Shown here in pieces: positions 1 to 5,864 of a DNA stretch of 6,025 nucleotides. How positions within the stretch are numbered: position 1 is the first letter of the stretch; each line of letters begins with the position of its first letter. The position numbers and the translations under genes are program-made. This stretch comes from Deltaproteobacteria bacterium (GTDB taxonomy: Bacteria > Desulfobacterota > Desulfobacteria > Desulfobacterales > Desulfatibacillaceae), in assembly GCA_019308705.1 (NCBI GenBank), contig JAFDHW010000161.1, forward strand, positions 1 through 6,025. Direction: 5' to 3'. The notes under the pieces were generated by a model that was not told the origin of the DNA, made no database searches, and saw nothing but the letters and a program-made list of their open reading frames with translations.

Positions 1-1
1 C

Positions 2-394
2 GCTTTTGGGGACGATTTTCCCCACGGCGCGTACCTGCCCCACAACATGGGGACAAACGCCGTGGTCTACACGGGCACCCATGACAACAACACGGTCATC
101 GGCTGGTTTCGCCGGGAGGCGGGGAGAAAGGAAAAGGCCCGGCTTTCCGCGTACCTGGGCAAGCGGGTCCGCTCCCGGGACCTGCACTGGGACTTCATCC
201 GCTTGGCCATGATGTCCCCGGCCAACACGGCCGTCATCCCCCTCCAGGACATCCTGGGCCTGGGCGAACAGGCCCGCATGAACAACCCCGCGGGCGGCGG
301 CGGGAACTGGCGCTGGCGGCTCGCGCCGGACGGCATCCCGAACTATGCTAGGCGCAAGCTGGAGGCCATGACCGCCACCTACGGCAGGAAGTGA
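2..394 (+). CDS. malQ: 4-alpha-glucanotransferase (amylomaltase), C-terminal part, 5' end outside window
   Basis: This is the C-terminal 130 residues of a GH77 amylomaltase, the cytoplasmic enzyme that moves alpha-1,4-glucan segments between maltodextrins or glycogen-type chains. The frame is open from base 2 and ends at TGA 392–394. GH77 hallmarks are visible in order: PH.AYLPHN (fragment residues 7–15), VVYTGTHDNNT (21–31), GWF, then SPANTAVIPLQDILGLG, ARMNNP and NWRWRL near the end. The Asp of the THD triplet (fragment residue 28) matches the transition-state-stabilising Asp of characterised amylomaltases. The nucleophile and acid/base residues lie upstream of the window. The usual THDND is THDNN here, a mild variant. 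An ATG at 47 lies inside the conserved domain and is not a start. The gene converges on rlmN, with 73 bases between the two stop codons, and looks unrelated to the translation cluster. Confidence 0.95.
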   Translation, partial: AFGDDFPHGAYLPHNMGTNAVVYTGTHDNNTVIGWFRREAGRKEKARLSAYLGKRVRSRDLHWDFIRLAMMSPANTAVIPLQDILGLGEQARMNNPAGGGGNWRWRLAPDGIPNYARRKLEAMTATYGRK

Positions 395-425
395 GCAGGC
401 CGGCGGGCGACAAACCACGTGCCGG

Positions 426-441
426 GCGCCGGGCCGGGCGC
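426..441. terminator. GC-rich hairpin between convergent malQ and rlmN, possible weak bidirectional terminator
   Basis: A 5-bp GC stem (GCGCC at 426–430, GGCGC at 437–441) with a 6-base loop sits in the 73-base gap between the facing 3' ends of malQ and rlmN. The position suits a shared terminator. Neither side has a T-run directly after the stem, so it does not meet the intrinsic-terminator pattern. In DNA this GC-rich such a stem can arise by chance. Confidence 0.2.
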
Positions 442-467
442 TCTGCGTTCCCCCTGGATTCCTGCCG

Positions 468-1589
468 CTATTCCCCCAGCGCCTTCGCCCTCAACTGGCC
501 GCAGGCGGCATGGATGTCCGCGCCGCGGCTCTTGCGGATCACGGTGGTGTAGTGGCGGTCCAGGAGCACCTGCTGAAAGTCCCGTACGGCTCGTTCGGAG
601 GGGCGCGAAAAAGGCGAAGCGTCGTGGGGGTTGTAGGGGATGAGGTTTACCTTGGCGCGCTTGGGATGGAGCAGGGAGGCGAGCTTTTTCGCCTCGGTCA
701 CGGAGTCGTTCACCCCGGCCAACAGCACGTACTCGAAAGTGATGCGGCGGCCTTTCTGCAGGGGGAACCGGTTGCAGGCGGCCAGGAGATCCTCTATGGG
801 GTAGGTGGCGTTTATGGGCATGAGCCTGGTGCGCAACGCGTCGTCCACGGCGTTTAAGGAAACGGCCAACGACGCCCGGGTGTCCCGGCCCAGGCGGGGA
901 ATGTTGGGGGCGATGCCCGCGGTGGACACGGTGACCTTTCTGCCGGCAAAGGCAAAACCCCGGTCCGCGTCCATGAGCAGGGTTATGGCGGCCACCAAGT
1001 TGTCGTAGTTGGCCAGCGGCTCGCCCATGCCCATGAACACCAGGTTGGTGAGGCGCATCTTGCCCGGCGCCAGGGTGAGCGCGTCGCGCACCTGGGCCAC
1101 GATCTCGCCGGCGGTGAGGTTTCTTGAAAGCCCCATGGCGCCGGTGCGGCAGAAGGCGCAACCCATGGCGCAGCCCACCTGGGAGGACACGCACAGGGTG
1201 TAGTGGTCGCGCTCGGCCATGAGCACGGCTTCCACGGCCTGGCCGTCGGAAAGCCCGAACAGGTATTTCACGGAGCCGTCCCCGGATTCGGCCTGGTCAA
1301 GGAGCGCGAGCCGGGGAACGACAAAGTCCCTGGCCAGGCGCTCCCTCAGGTCCTTCTTGATGTCTGTCATTTCCTCAAAGGAATCCGCCTGCCGCTGGCA
1401 GACCCACCGGAGAATCTGGCCGGCCCGGAACGGTTCTTCTCCATGCTCTTTCAGCCAGGCGGACAACCCCGGGGACCCGGCGGAAAGGATATCGGTTTGC
1501 CTTTGGCCGGAAGCGGTGGTATGTGCGGCTGCCAGCGTCCCGCCGTCCTTGGTTTCCGCGGGTTTGCCTCCTTGTTTTTGCCTTGACAT
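468..1589 (-). CDS. rlmN: Dual-specificity 23S rRNA A2503 / tRNA A37 C2-methyltransferase RlmN (radical SAM)
   Basis: This 373-residue protein is the radical-SAM enzyme that makes 2-methyladenosine at A2503 of 23S rRNA and at A37 of some tRNAs. The N-terminal accessory domain covers about residues 33–95 (EEPFRAGQILRWV at 51–63). The 4Fe-4S cluster motif CX3CX2C is Cys140, Cys144 and Cys147, in VGCAMGCAFC. The neighbouring conserved Cys133 is in TLCVSSQ. The SAM-binding GMGEPLANYDN is at 187–197. The methyl-carrying Cys is Cys363, in ADIHAACGQLR. All five functional cysteines of the family are present, so it should be active. The ATG at 1589 is the only ATG/GTG before the domain and an in-frame TAG lies four codons beyond it upstream. 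It leaves about 30 non-conserved polar residues before the domain and has no clear Shine-Dalgarno. Cfr, the C8-methylating relative, is less likely given the genomic setting and the RlmN-like accessory region. Confidence 0.95.
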   Translation of the reverse strand: MSRQKQGGKPAETKDGGTLAAAHTTASGQRQTDILSAGSPGLSAWLKEHGEEPFRAGQILRWVCQRQADSFEEMTDIKKDLRERLARDFVVPRLALLDQAESGDGSVKYLFGLSDGQAVEAVLMAERDHYTLCVSSQVGCAMGCAFCRTGAMGLSRNLTAGEIVAQVRDALTLAPGKMRLTNLVFMGMGEPLANYDNLVAAITLLMDADRGFAFAGRKVTVSTAGIAPNIPRLGRDTRASLAVSLNAVDDALRTRLMPINATYPIEDLLAACNRFPLQKGRRITFEYVLLAGVNDSVTEAKKLASLLHPKRAKVNLIPYNPHDASPFSRPSERAVRDFQQVLLDRHYTTVIRKSRGADIHAACGQLRAKALGE

Positions 1590-1606
1590 ATCAGCCAGTT
1601 CAATCT

Positions 1607-1636
1607 ATTCTAAATAGTTTCATTGCTATTTGACAA
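1607..1636 (-). promoter_or_regulatory. Candidate sigma-70-type promoter for rlmN
   Basis: On the minus strand TTGTCA (1636–1631) and TAGAAT (1612–1607) are separated by 18 bases. Each differs from the -35 and -10 consensus at one position. A start about 7 bases downstream of the -10 would fall near 1600 and leave only about 10 untranslated bases before the rlmN ATG. That agrees with the lack of a Shine-Dalgarno and suggests a nearly leaderless message. This is a prediction from consensus only. Confidence 0.4.
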
Positions 1637-1641
1637 AAATT

Positions 1642-1653
1642 CCGCCCGGGCGG
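1642..1653. promoter_or_regulatory. Perfect 12-base palindrome in the rlmN/ffh divergent region
   Basis: CCGCCCGGGCGG is its own reverse complement. It sits 6 bases behind the candidate rlmN -35 box and about 70 bases before the ffh ATG, a suitable place for an operator acting on one or both divergent genes. It could also fold as a stem in an ffh leader RNA. The low-complexity GC surroundings raise the odds of a chance palindrome. Confidence 0.25.
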
Positions 1654-1723
1654 GGCGCTCCGCAACCGGCGGCCCTGGGTGCGGGGGGTTTTTTAGGATA
1701 ATCAGGACAGGACGTTTTGCAAC

Positions 1724-3049
1724 ATGTTTGAAGCGCTTTCCGACAGGTTTGCCCAGGTCTTCAAGAATCTCAAAGGCCAGGGGAAACTCACCGAGAAAAA
1801 CATCGAGGACGGCTTGCGCGAGGTGCGCATGGCCCTCCTGGAGGCCGACGTCCACTACAAGGTGGTCAAGGCATTCCTCGCCTCGGTGCGGGAGCGCGCC
1901 CTGGGCGCCGACGTGCTTGAAAGCCTGACCCCGGGTCAGCAGGTCGTCAAGATCGTCAACGAGGAGCTCACCCGCCTCATGGGCCAACGCCACGAGGGTC
2001 TGCGCCTGGGGTCTTCGCTCCCGGCCGTGGTCATGCTGGTGGGCCTGCAGGGCTCGGGCAAGACCACCACCGCGGGCAAGCTGGCCGTGTATCTCCGCGG
2101 CCAGGGAAAGAGGCCCTTCCTGGTGCCCGCGGACGTGCAGCGGCCCGCGGCCGTGGCCCAGCTCACCAAGGTGGCCAGGGAGCTTTCCGTGCCCGTGTAC
2201 GCCACGCCGCCGGAGTCCGGGGACCCGGTGGCCGTGTGCAGGGACGCCTACAAGGAAGCGGTGCGCGACCACGCCGAGGTCGTGATCCTGGACACCGCGG
2301 GCCGGCTCCACGTGGACGAAGAGCTCATGGCCGAGCTTTCCCGCATCAAGAAGGAGCTCAAACCCGCGGACATCCTTCTGGTGGCGGACGCCATGACCGG
2401 CCAGGACGCCGTGAACATGGCCAAGGCCTTTGACGAAGCGCTGGACATCGGCGGCGTGGTGCTCACCAAGATGGACGGCGACGCCCGGGGCGGGGCGGCG
2501 CTTTCCATCCGTTACATCACCGAAAAGCCCGTGAAGTTCGTGGGCACCGGGGAAAAGCCCAACGCCCTGGAGCCCTTCCATCCGGACCGCATGGCAAGCC
2601 GCATCCTGGGCATGGGGGACGTCTTGACCCTCATCGAAAAGGCCCGGGCCGCGGTGGACCAGAAAAAGGCCGAGGAACTCCAGAAGAAGCTCAAAAAGAG
2701 CGAGTTCACCCTGGAGGACTTCAAGGACCAGATGGCCCAGGTGCGCAAGATGGGCTCCATCGAGGACCTTCTGGGCATGATCCCGGGTATGAAGTCCAAG
2801 ATGAAGCACGTGAAGGTTTCGGACAAGGACTTCGTGCGCATCGAGGCCATCATCAATTCCATGACCCCCCAGGAACGCCGCCAGCCCGGGATGATCAACG
2901 GCAGCCGCAGAAAGCGCATCGCCGCCGGCTCCGGCACCAGCGTCCAGGAGGTCAACCGCCTGTTGAAGGACTACGCCCAGGCCATGAAGCTCATGAAGCA
3001 GTTTTCCAAGGGCGGCATGAAGGGCCTGGGCCGCATGCTGGGAATGTAA
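1724..3049 (+). CDS. ffh: Signal recognition particle protein Ffh (SRP54 GTPase)
   Basis: Ffh binds 4.5S RNA and hydrophobic signal sequences as they leave the ribosome, and with FtsY delivers the ribosome to the Sec translocon. The 441 residues show the full domain order. The N helical bundle is about 1–95 ([13 protein letters not shown] at 38–50). The G domain has its P-loop GLQGSGKTT at 107–115, DTAGR at 190–194, TKMDG at 248–252 and DARGGAAL at 253–260. The methionine-rich M domain is about 327–441, with the SRP-RNA-binding stretch [11 protein letters not shown] at 395–405 and a Met/Gly-rich tail ([13 protein letters not shown]). The length is normal for bacteria. The ATG at 1724 gives the standard start MFEALSDRF; only a weak AGGACAGGA-like Shine-Dalgarno lies upstream. 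A -10-like GATAAT at 1697–1702 has no matching -35. It is the first gene of the plus-strand cluster, 65 bases before rpsP. Confidence 0.98.
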   Translation: MFEALSDRFAQVFKNLKGQGKLTEKNIEDGLREVRMALLEADVHYKVVKAFLASVRERALGADVLESLTPGQQVVKIVNEELTRLMGQRHEGLRLGSSLPAVVMLVGLQGSGKTTTAGKLAVYLRGQGKRPFLVPADVQRPAAVAQLTKVARELSVPVYATPPESGDPVAVCRDAYKEAVRDHAEVVILDTAGRLHVDEELMAELSRIKKELKPADILLVADAMTGQDAVNMAKAFDEALDIGGVVLTKMDGDARGGAALSIRYITEKPVKFVGTGEKPNALEPFHPDRMASRILGMGDVLTLIEKARAAVDQKKAEELQKKLKKSEFTLEDFKDQMAQVRKMGSIEDLLGMIPGMKSKMKHVKVSDKDFVRIEAIINSMTPQERRQPGMINGSRRKRIAAGSGTSVQEVNRLLKDYAQAMKLMKQFSKGGMKGLGRMLGM

Positions 3050-3114
3050 GGAAATTCGTTTTTCAGGAAAACGGCGCTACAAACCAACCCAAGGAAAGAC
3101 AAGGAGCAGCATCC

Positions 3115-3372
3115 ATGGCGACCAGAATCCGGCTGGCCAGGCACGGGGCCAAGAAACGTCCCTACTACCGCATCGTGGTGTCGGAAAACACCTATCCCCG
3201 GGACGGAAAGTTCATCGAGACGGTGGGCACCTACAACCCCCTCACCGAGCCGGCCACCATCACCTTGAAGGAGGACCGCATCAAGCACTGGATCGAGAAA
3301 GGAGCGATCCCCACCCACACGGTCCAGAGCATTCTGAGGAAGGCCGCCGAGTCCTCCGCCCAGACCGCGTAG
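3115..3372 (+). CDS. rpsP: 30S ribosomal protein bS16
   Basis: This 85-residue protein is the small-subunit protein S16, which binds the 16S rRNA 5' domain early in 30S assembly. The family pattern runs through the whole length: [21 protein letters not shown] at the N-terminus, then [13 protein letters not shown] (residues 31–43) and [15 protein letters not shown] (57–71). The C-terminus is the usual short polar tail. The ATG at 3115 follows AAGGAG (3101–3106) at 8 bases, a good ribosome-binding site. The S16–KH–RimM–TrmD–L19 arrangement is the classical bacterial rpsP operon, here extended upstream by ffh. An ordinary, intact gene. Confidence 0.98.
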   Translation: MATRIRLARHGAKKRPYYRIVVSENTYPRDGKFIETVGTYNPLTEPATITLKEDRIKHWIEKGAIPTHTVQSILRKAAESSAQTA

Positions 3373-3408
3373 CGGCCGGCGTTTTTGCAGGGCGCATGGC
3401 CGCCGATC

Positions 3409-3415
3409 AAGGAGG
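3409..3415 (+). promoter_or_regulatory. Strong ribosome-binding site that fixes the khpA start
   Basis: AAGGAGG ends 4 bases before the ATG at 3420. An in-frame ATG at 3396 has no comparable site and would add eight non-conserved residues, one of them encoded by the Shine-Dalgarno itself (Gly-Gly). The start at 3420 is preferred. Confidence 0.75.
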
Positions 3416-3419
3416 CACC

Positions 3420-3650
3420 ATGAAAGACCTGATCAAGTACTTGGCTTGCGCCCTGGTGGACCACCCCGAGCAGGTGGAGGTCACCGAGGTGGAGGGGGAA
3501 CAGACTTCGGTCATCGAGCTTAAGGTGGCCAAGGAGGACCTGGGAAAGGTCATCGGCAAGCAGGGCCGCACGGCCCGCGCCATGCGCACGCTGCTTTCCG
3601 CGGCCTCGGCCAAACTCGATAAGCGCGCGGTTTTGGAGATCATCGAATAG
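3420..3650 (+). CDS. khpA: KH-domain RNA-binding protein KhpA (YlqC family)
   Basis: This is a 76-residue single KH-domain protein of the KhpA/YlqC family. In Firmicutes KhpA pairs with KhpB (Jag) and binds RNA, affecting cell elongation and division; its role in Desulfobacterota is not established. The start [16 protein letters not shown] is typical. The KH nucleic-acid-binding GxxG loop is IGKQGR, with Gly46 and Gly49, followed by the helix [13 protein letters not shown]. Length and position between rpsP and rimM match the family closely. The stop lies 3 bases before the rimM ATG, so translation of the two is probably coupled. No KhpB gene is in the window. Confidence 0.93.
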   Translation: MKDLIKYLACALVDHPEQVEVTEVEGEQTSVIELKVAKEDLGKVIGKQGRTARAMRTLLSAASAKLDKRAVLEIIE

Positions 3651-3653
3651 GCC

Positions 3654-4160
3654 ATGGAACCAGGACGCACCGTGGCCGTGGGCAGGGTGGGCGCGCCCCA
3701 TGGCGTGCGGGGAGCCTTCCGCCTGGCCGCGGACCTGGATCCGGGCATCCTGGTTCCGGGGGTTGAACTTCTGCTTGAAGGAAAGTCCGGCACGCAAAGC
3801 TTCAAGGTTCTTGCGGCCGAGCCCCGCAAGAAAGGCTGGCTGGTCCGCGTGGAGGGCGTGGACACCCCCGAGGAGGCCAAAAAGCTCTCCGGGCTCACCG
3901 CCAGGCTGGACAGGACGTGTTTTCCCCCGCTTGAAGACGGGGAGTATTATTGGTTTGACATTCTCGGCCTGTCCGTGTTCACCTCCGGCGGCCGCCGCCT
4001 GGGAACGGTGAGAAACATCATCCCCACCGGAGCCAACGACGTGTACGAGGTGGTGGACGAGGAGGGGGCCGAGACCCTGGTCCCCGCCCTGGAATGGGTG
4101 ATCGTAAACGTGGACCTTTCCGCCGGGAAAATGGTGGTGGACCTGCCCGAGGGCCTGTGA
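3654..4160 (+). CDS. rimM: 16S rRNA processing / 30S maturation factor RimM
   Basis: RimM (168 residues) binds S19 and the 30S head during late small-subunit maturation. The N-terminal RimM domain carries VAVGRVGAPHGVRGAFR (residues 7–23) and the VDTPEEAKKLSG segment (69–80). The C-terminal PRC-barrel begins near YYWFDILGL (98–106) and includes GANDVYEV (126–133) and PALEWVI (144–150). The conserved YYW/F.DL.G patch implicated in S19 binding is intact. The ATG at 3654 is 3 bases after khpA; the nearest purine-rich stretch, GGAGAT (3635–3640), is about 13 bases away, so the gene likely depends on coupling. The stop is 1 base before the trmD start. Confidence 0.96.
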   Translation: MEPGRTVAVGRVGAPHGVRGAFRLAADLDPGILVPGVELLLEGKSGTQSFKVLAAEPRKKGWLVRVEGVDTPEEAKKLSGLTARLDRTCFPPLEDGEYYWFDILGLSVFTSGGRRLGTVRNIIPTGANDVYEVVDEEGAETLVPALEWVIVNVDLSAGKMVVDLPEGL

Positions 4161-4161
4161 C

Positions 4162-4959
4162 GTGGATTTTTGCGTGTTGACCCTGTTTCCCGAGATGTTC
4201 TCGGGATTTTTTTCCGCCGGCGTGGTGGGCAGGGCGGCGGAAAACGGGCTCATCGCCCTTTCGGCCGTCAACATACGCGACTTTGCCGAGGGCAGGCACA
4301 AGGTCACCGACGACCGGCCCTTTGGCGGCGGGTCGGGCATGGTCATGAAGCCCGAGCCCCTGGCCGGGGCCATCGCCGCCGCCAGGCAGGCGCACCCCGG
4401 CTGCCGGGTGGCGCTCCTTTCGCCCACGGGCCGCCCCTTCACCCAGGAGGTGGCCCGGGAATACGCGGGCCTGGGTTCGCTGGCCCTGGTCTGCGGCCGG
4501 TACGAGGGGGTGGACGAGCGCGTCCTCTCCCTGGTGGACGAAGAGCTTTCCCTGGGCGATTTCGTGCTTTCCGGCGGCGAGCCCGCGGCCATGGTGGTGG
4601 TGGACGCGGTGGCCCGGCTGGTTCCCGGAGTGCTGGGCAACACGGAGAGCACGGGCGAGGAGTCGTTTGAAAACGGCATCCTGGAGTACCCCCACTACAC
4701 CCGCCCGCGGGAGTATAAGGGCGACACGGTGCCGGAGGTGCTCCTTTCCGGCAACCACCAGGCCGTGGCCGCCTGGAGAACCAAAGCGGCCCTTTTAAGG
4801 ACCCTGGCCAACCGGCCGGACCTTCTCGAGGGCCGGAACTTGGGCCGGGAGGAACGAAAACTCCTTGGCCGGTGGAAAAAGGAGATTGACCGCATCCTCT
4901 CGGCCCAGCCTGTACCTGGCGCTTGTGCACCACCCGGTGACGAACCGCAACGGGGATGA
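4162..4959 (+). CDS. trmD: tRNA (guanine-37-N1)-methyltransferase TrmD
   Basis: TrmD makes m1G37 next to the anticodon and so prevents +1 frameshifting. It is a trefoil-knot (SPOUT) homodimer. Visible signatures: LTLFPEMF (residues 6–13), DDRPFGGGSGM (50–60), LLSPTGRPF (85–93), LVCGRYEGVDER (109–120), GDFVLSGGEPAAM (132–144), RLVPGVLGN (152–160), PHYTRP (177–182) and VLLSGNHQ (193–200). Arg152 aligns with catalytic Arg154 of E. coli/H. influenzae TrmD. The general-base Asp169 aligns with Glu167 in EESF, a conservative but notable change. The GTG start (4162) is 1 base after the rimM stop, preceded by GAGGG at 4149–4153. The recognisable family sequence ends near residue 245; the last 20 or so residues are Pro/Gly-rich and simply read the next gene's 5' end in another frame. 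They are probably not functional. Confidence 0.96.
   Translation: MDFCVLTLFPEMFSGFFSAGVVGRAAENGLIALSAVNIRDFAEGRHKVTDDRPFGGGSGMVMKPEPLAGAIAAARQAHPGCRVALLSPTGRPFTQEVAREYAGLGSLALVCGRYEGVDERVLSLVDEELSLGDFVLSGGEPAAMVVVDAVARLVPGVLGNTESTGEESFENGILEYPHYTRPREYKGDTVPEVLLSGNHQAVAAWRTKAALLRTLANRPDLLEGRNLGREERKLLGRWKKEIDRILSAQPVPGACAPPGDEPQRG
4847..4853 (+). promoter_or_regulatory. Candidate ribosome-binding site for the TTG-started methyltransferase gene
   Basis: GGGAGGA within trmD ends 11 bases before TTG 4865. Spacing is long but workable. A second purine stretch, AAGGAG at 4879–4884, abuts the alternative TTG at 4886 with one base between and is too close to serve it. Confidence 0.25.
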
Positions 4960-5455
4960 GATCGCCTCCGCGGTCACGAACCTGGACCTGCACGACATCT
5001 CCCGGGCAGCCTGCACCTACGGGGTGAAGCGGTTCTACGTGGTGACACCCCTCGCCGACCAGCGCGAGCTGGCCAAAAAGGTGGCCGCCCACTGGACGGA
5101 AGGCCCCGGAGGGTCCTACAATCCGGACAGACGGCGGGCCTTTTCCCTGTTGCGGGTGAGGGAGAGCCTGGACCAGGTGCTGGCCGAGGTCCAAAAGCGC
5201 GAAGGCGTCCGGCCCCGAACCGCGGCCACGGACGCCAGGCCCTCCCCGGGGGCCGTCACCTTTGGCGAGTTTCGGCAGGAGCTTGCCGCAGGCCGGCCCT
5301 GGGTGCTCATCCTGGGCACGGCCTGGGGGCTTACGCGCCAGGCCATGGCCCGCGCGGACTGCGTGCTTGCGCCTTTGACCGGCCCTACGGGGTACAATCA
5401 TCTTTCCGTCCGGAGCGCGGCGGCCATCATGCTGGACCGGCTCCTAGGCGGCTGA
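4865..5455 (+). CDS. Uncharacterised SPOUT-like RNA methyltransferase (PF09936 / TM1570-type family)
   Basis: The protein (up to 196 residues) fits a small knotted-methyltransferase family known mainly from Thermotoga TM1570 and Desulfovibrio/Aquifex relatives, often beside trmD. I know of no assigned substrate. From residue 16 the family pattern is clear: [10 protein letters not shown] (16–25), [27 protein letters not shown] (36–62), then the knot region with [11 protein letters not shown] (147–157) and [18 protein letters not shown] (170–187), where the SAM-binding loop would form. The start is uncertain. No ATG or GTG precedes the first strand; the options are TTG 4865 or TTG 4886, and the first GTG (4925) already lies inside the domain. 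Chosen at 4865, it overlaps trmD by 95 bases in the +1 frame relative to trmD. It may instead be the second half of a TrmD fusion separated by a frameshift. The family call is from memory of motifs; an RNA target is inferred from context. Confidence 0.8.
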   Translation: MAGGKRRLTASSRPSLYLALVHHPVTNRNGDEIASAVTNLDLHDISRAACTYGVKRFYVVTPLADQRELAKKVAAHWTEGPGGSYNPDRRRAFSLLRVRESLDQVLAEVQKREGVRPRTAATDARPSPGAVTFGEFRQELAAGRPWVLILGTAWGLTRQAMARADCVLAPLTGPTGYNHLSVRSAAAIMLDRLLGG

Positions 5456-5478
5456 AAACGCAGACATAAAGTTGATCC

Positions 5479-5494
5479 GGCCGGGGAACCGGCC
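5479..5494 (+). promoter_or_regulatory. Perfect GC hairpin with GNRA-type tetraloop in the rplS leader
   Basis: GGCCGG (5479–5484) and CCGGCC (5489–5494) form a perfect 6-bp stem closed by GGAA, which fits the GNRA tetraloop rule. It lies 25 bases before the rplS ATG in a 64-base gap. It is followed by AAAACC rather than a T-run, so it is not an intrinsic terminator. It could be a regulatory or processing structure setting L19 output apart from TrmD, as ribosomal-protein leaders do elsewhere. I cannot match it to a named L19 leader family. Confidence 0.4.
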
Positions 5495-5509
5495 AAAACC
5501 AATCTTTTC

Positions 5510-5515
5510 GGAGAG
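5510..5515 (+). promoter_or_regulatory. Ribosome-binding site that fixes the rplS start
   Basis: GGAGAG (5510–5515, core GGAG 5510–5513) lies 4–6 bases before ATG 5520. An in-frame ATA/ATG-type extension back to 5472 would run through the hairpin and add 16 residues absent from L19 proteins, so 5520 is the real start. Confidence 0.7.
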
Positions 5516-5519
5516 AGCC

Positions 5520-5864
5520 ATGGAAACCATCAGGGCGCTGGAACAGGAACAGATGCGGGTGGACCTTCCCCCGTTCGACGTAGGCGACACGGTCACGGTT
5601 CACGTGAAGATCAAGGAGGGGGAGAAGGAACGCATCCAGGCCTTCAAGGGCGTGGTCATCTCCCGGAAGAAAGGCGGCGCCACCGCCACCTTCACCGTGC
5701 GCAAGGTGTCCTACGGCGTGGGCGTGGAGCGTGTGTTCCACACCCACAGCCCATCCATCGACAAGATCGAGGTGAACGCCAAGGGCCGCGTGCGTCGCTC
5801 CAAGCTCTACTACCTGCGCAATCTTCGGGGCAAAGCCGCCCGGATCAAGGAAAAGCGTTTCTAG
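5520..5864 (+). CDS. rplS: 50S ribosomal protein bL19
   Basis: L19 (114 residues) sits at the 30S–50S interface and contributes to an intersubunit bridge. Family sequence is continuous: LEQEQMR (residues 7–13), the [19 protein letters not shown] stretch (16–34), [15 protein letters not shown] (39–53), [18 protein letters not shown] (61–78), [12 protein letters not shown] (89–100) and GKAARIKEK (104–112). Length is normal and the C-terminus, ending RIKEKRF, is not truncated, even though unusual DNA begins right at the stop codon. It starts 64 bases after the methyltransferase gene, which is the largest gap in the cluster after the one behind ffh, and has its own strong ribosome-binding site. 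Confidence 0.98.
   Translation: METIRALEQEQMRVDLPPFDVGDTVTVHVKIKEGEKERIQAFKGVVISRKKGGATATFTVRKVSYGVGVERVFHTHSPSIDKIEVNAKGRVRRSKLYYLRNLRGKAARIKEKRF

Noticed and set aside
1630..1635. TTGACA as a plus-strand -35 box for ffh
   Set aside because: At 16–18 bases downstream the sequence is GC-only with no -10-like hexamer. The overlapping minus-strand TTGTCA pairs with a better -10 for rlmN.
1681..1696. G-run followed by six T residues before ffh as an intrinsic terminator
   Set aside because: No stable stem could be paired directly before the T-run, and no upstream plus-strand gene needs ending there.
1610..2809. Long minus-strand open frame (399 codons) antisense to ffh, His/Gly/Leu-rich
   Set aside because: It lies entirely over ffh, whose domains are unmistakable, and its composition is what GC-rich codon use produces on the opposite strand. 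No family motif is visible.
3057..3073. Hairpin CGTTTT/AAAACG after the ffh stop as a terminator or attenuator
   Set aside because: Only a weak, mostly A-T stem of 6 bp with no following T-run, and the operon continues into rpsP with a good ribosome-binding site.
3396..3419. Upstream ATG start for khpA
   Set aside because: It would translate through the strong AAGGAGG site and add eight residues absent from the family.
3231..4679. Long minus-strand open frame (482 codons) antisense to rpsP–khpA–rimM–trmD
   Set aside because: It covers four confidently identified genes, is Ser/Arg/Pro-rich low-complexity sequence and has no recognisable domain; a GC shadow.
4439..5401. Minus-strand frame (320 codons) opposite trmD and the methyltransferase
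   Set aside because: Pro/Arg/Gly-rich shadow without motifs, opposite two genes with clear family signatures.
5472..5519. Upstream start for rplS adding 16 residues
   Set aside because: The added residues read through the leader hairpin and the ribosome-binding site, and L19 proteins begin near [10 protein letters not shown].
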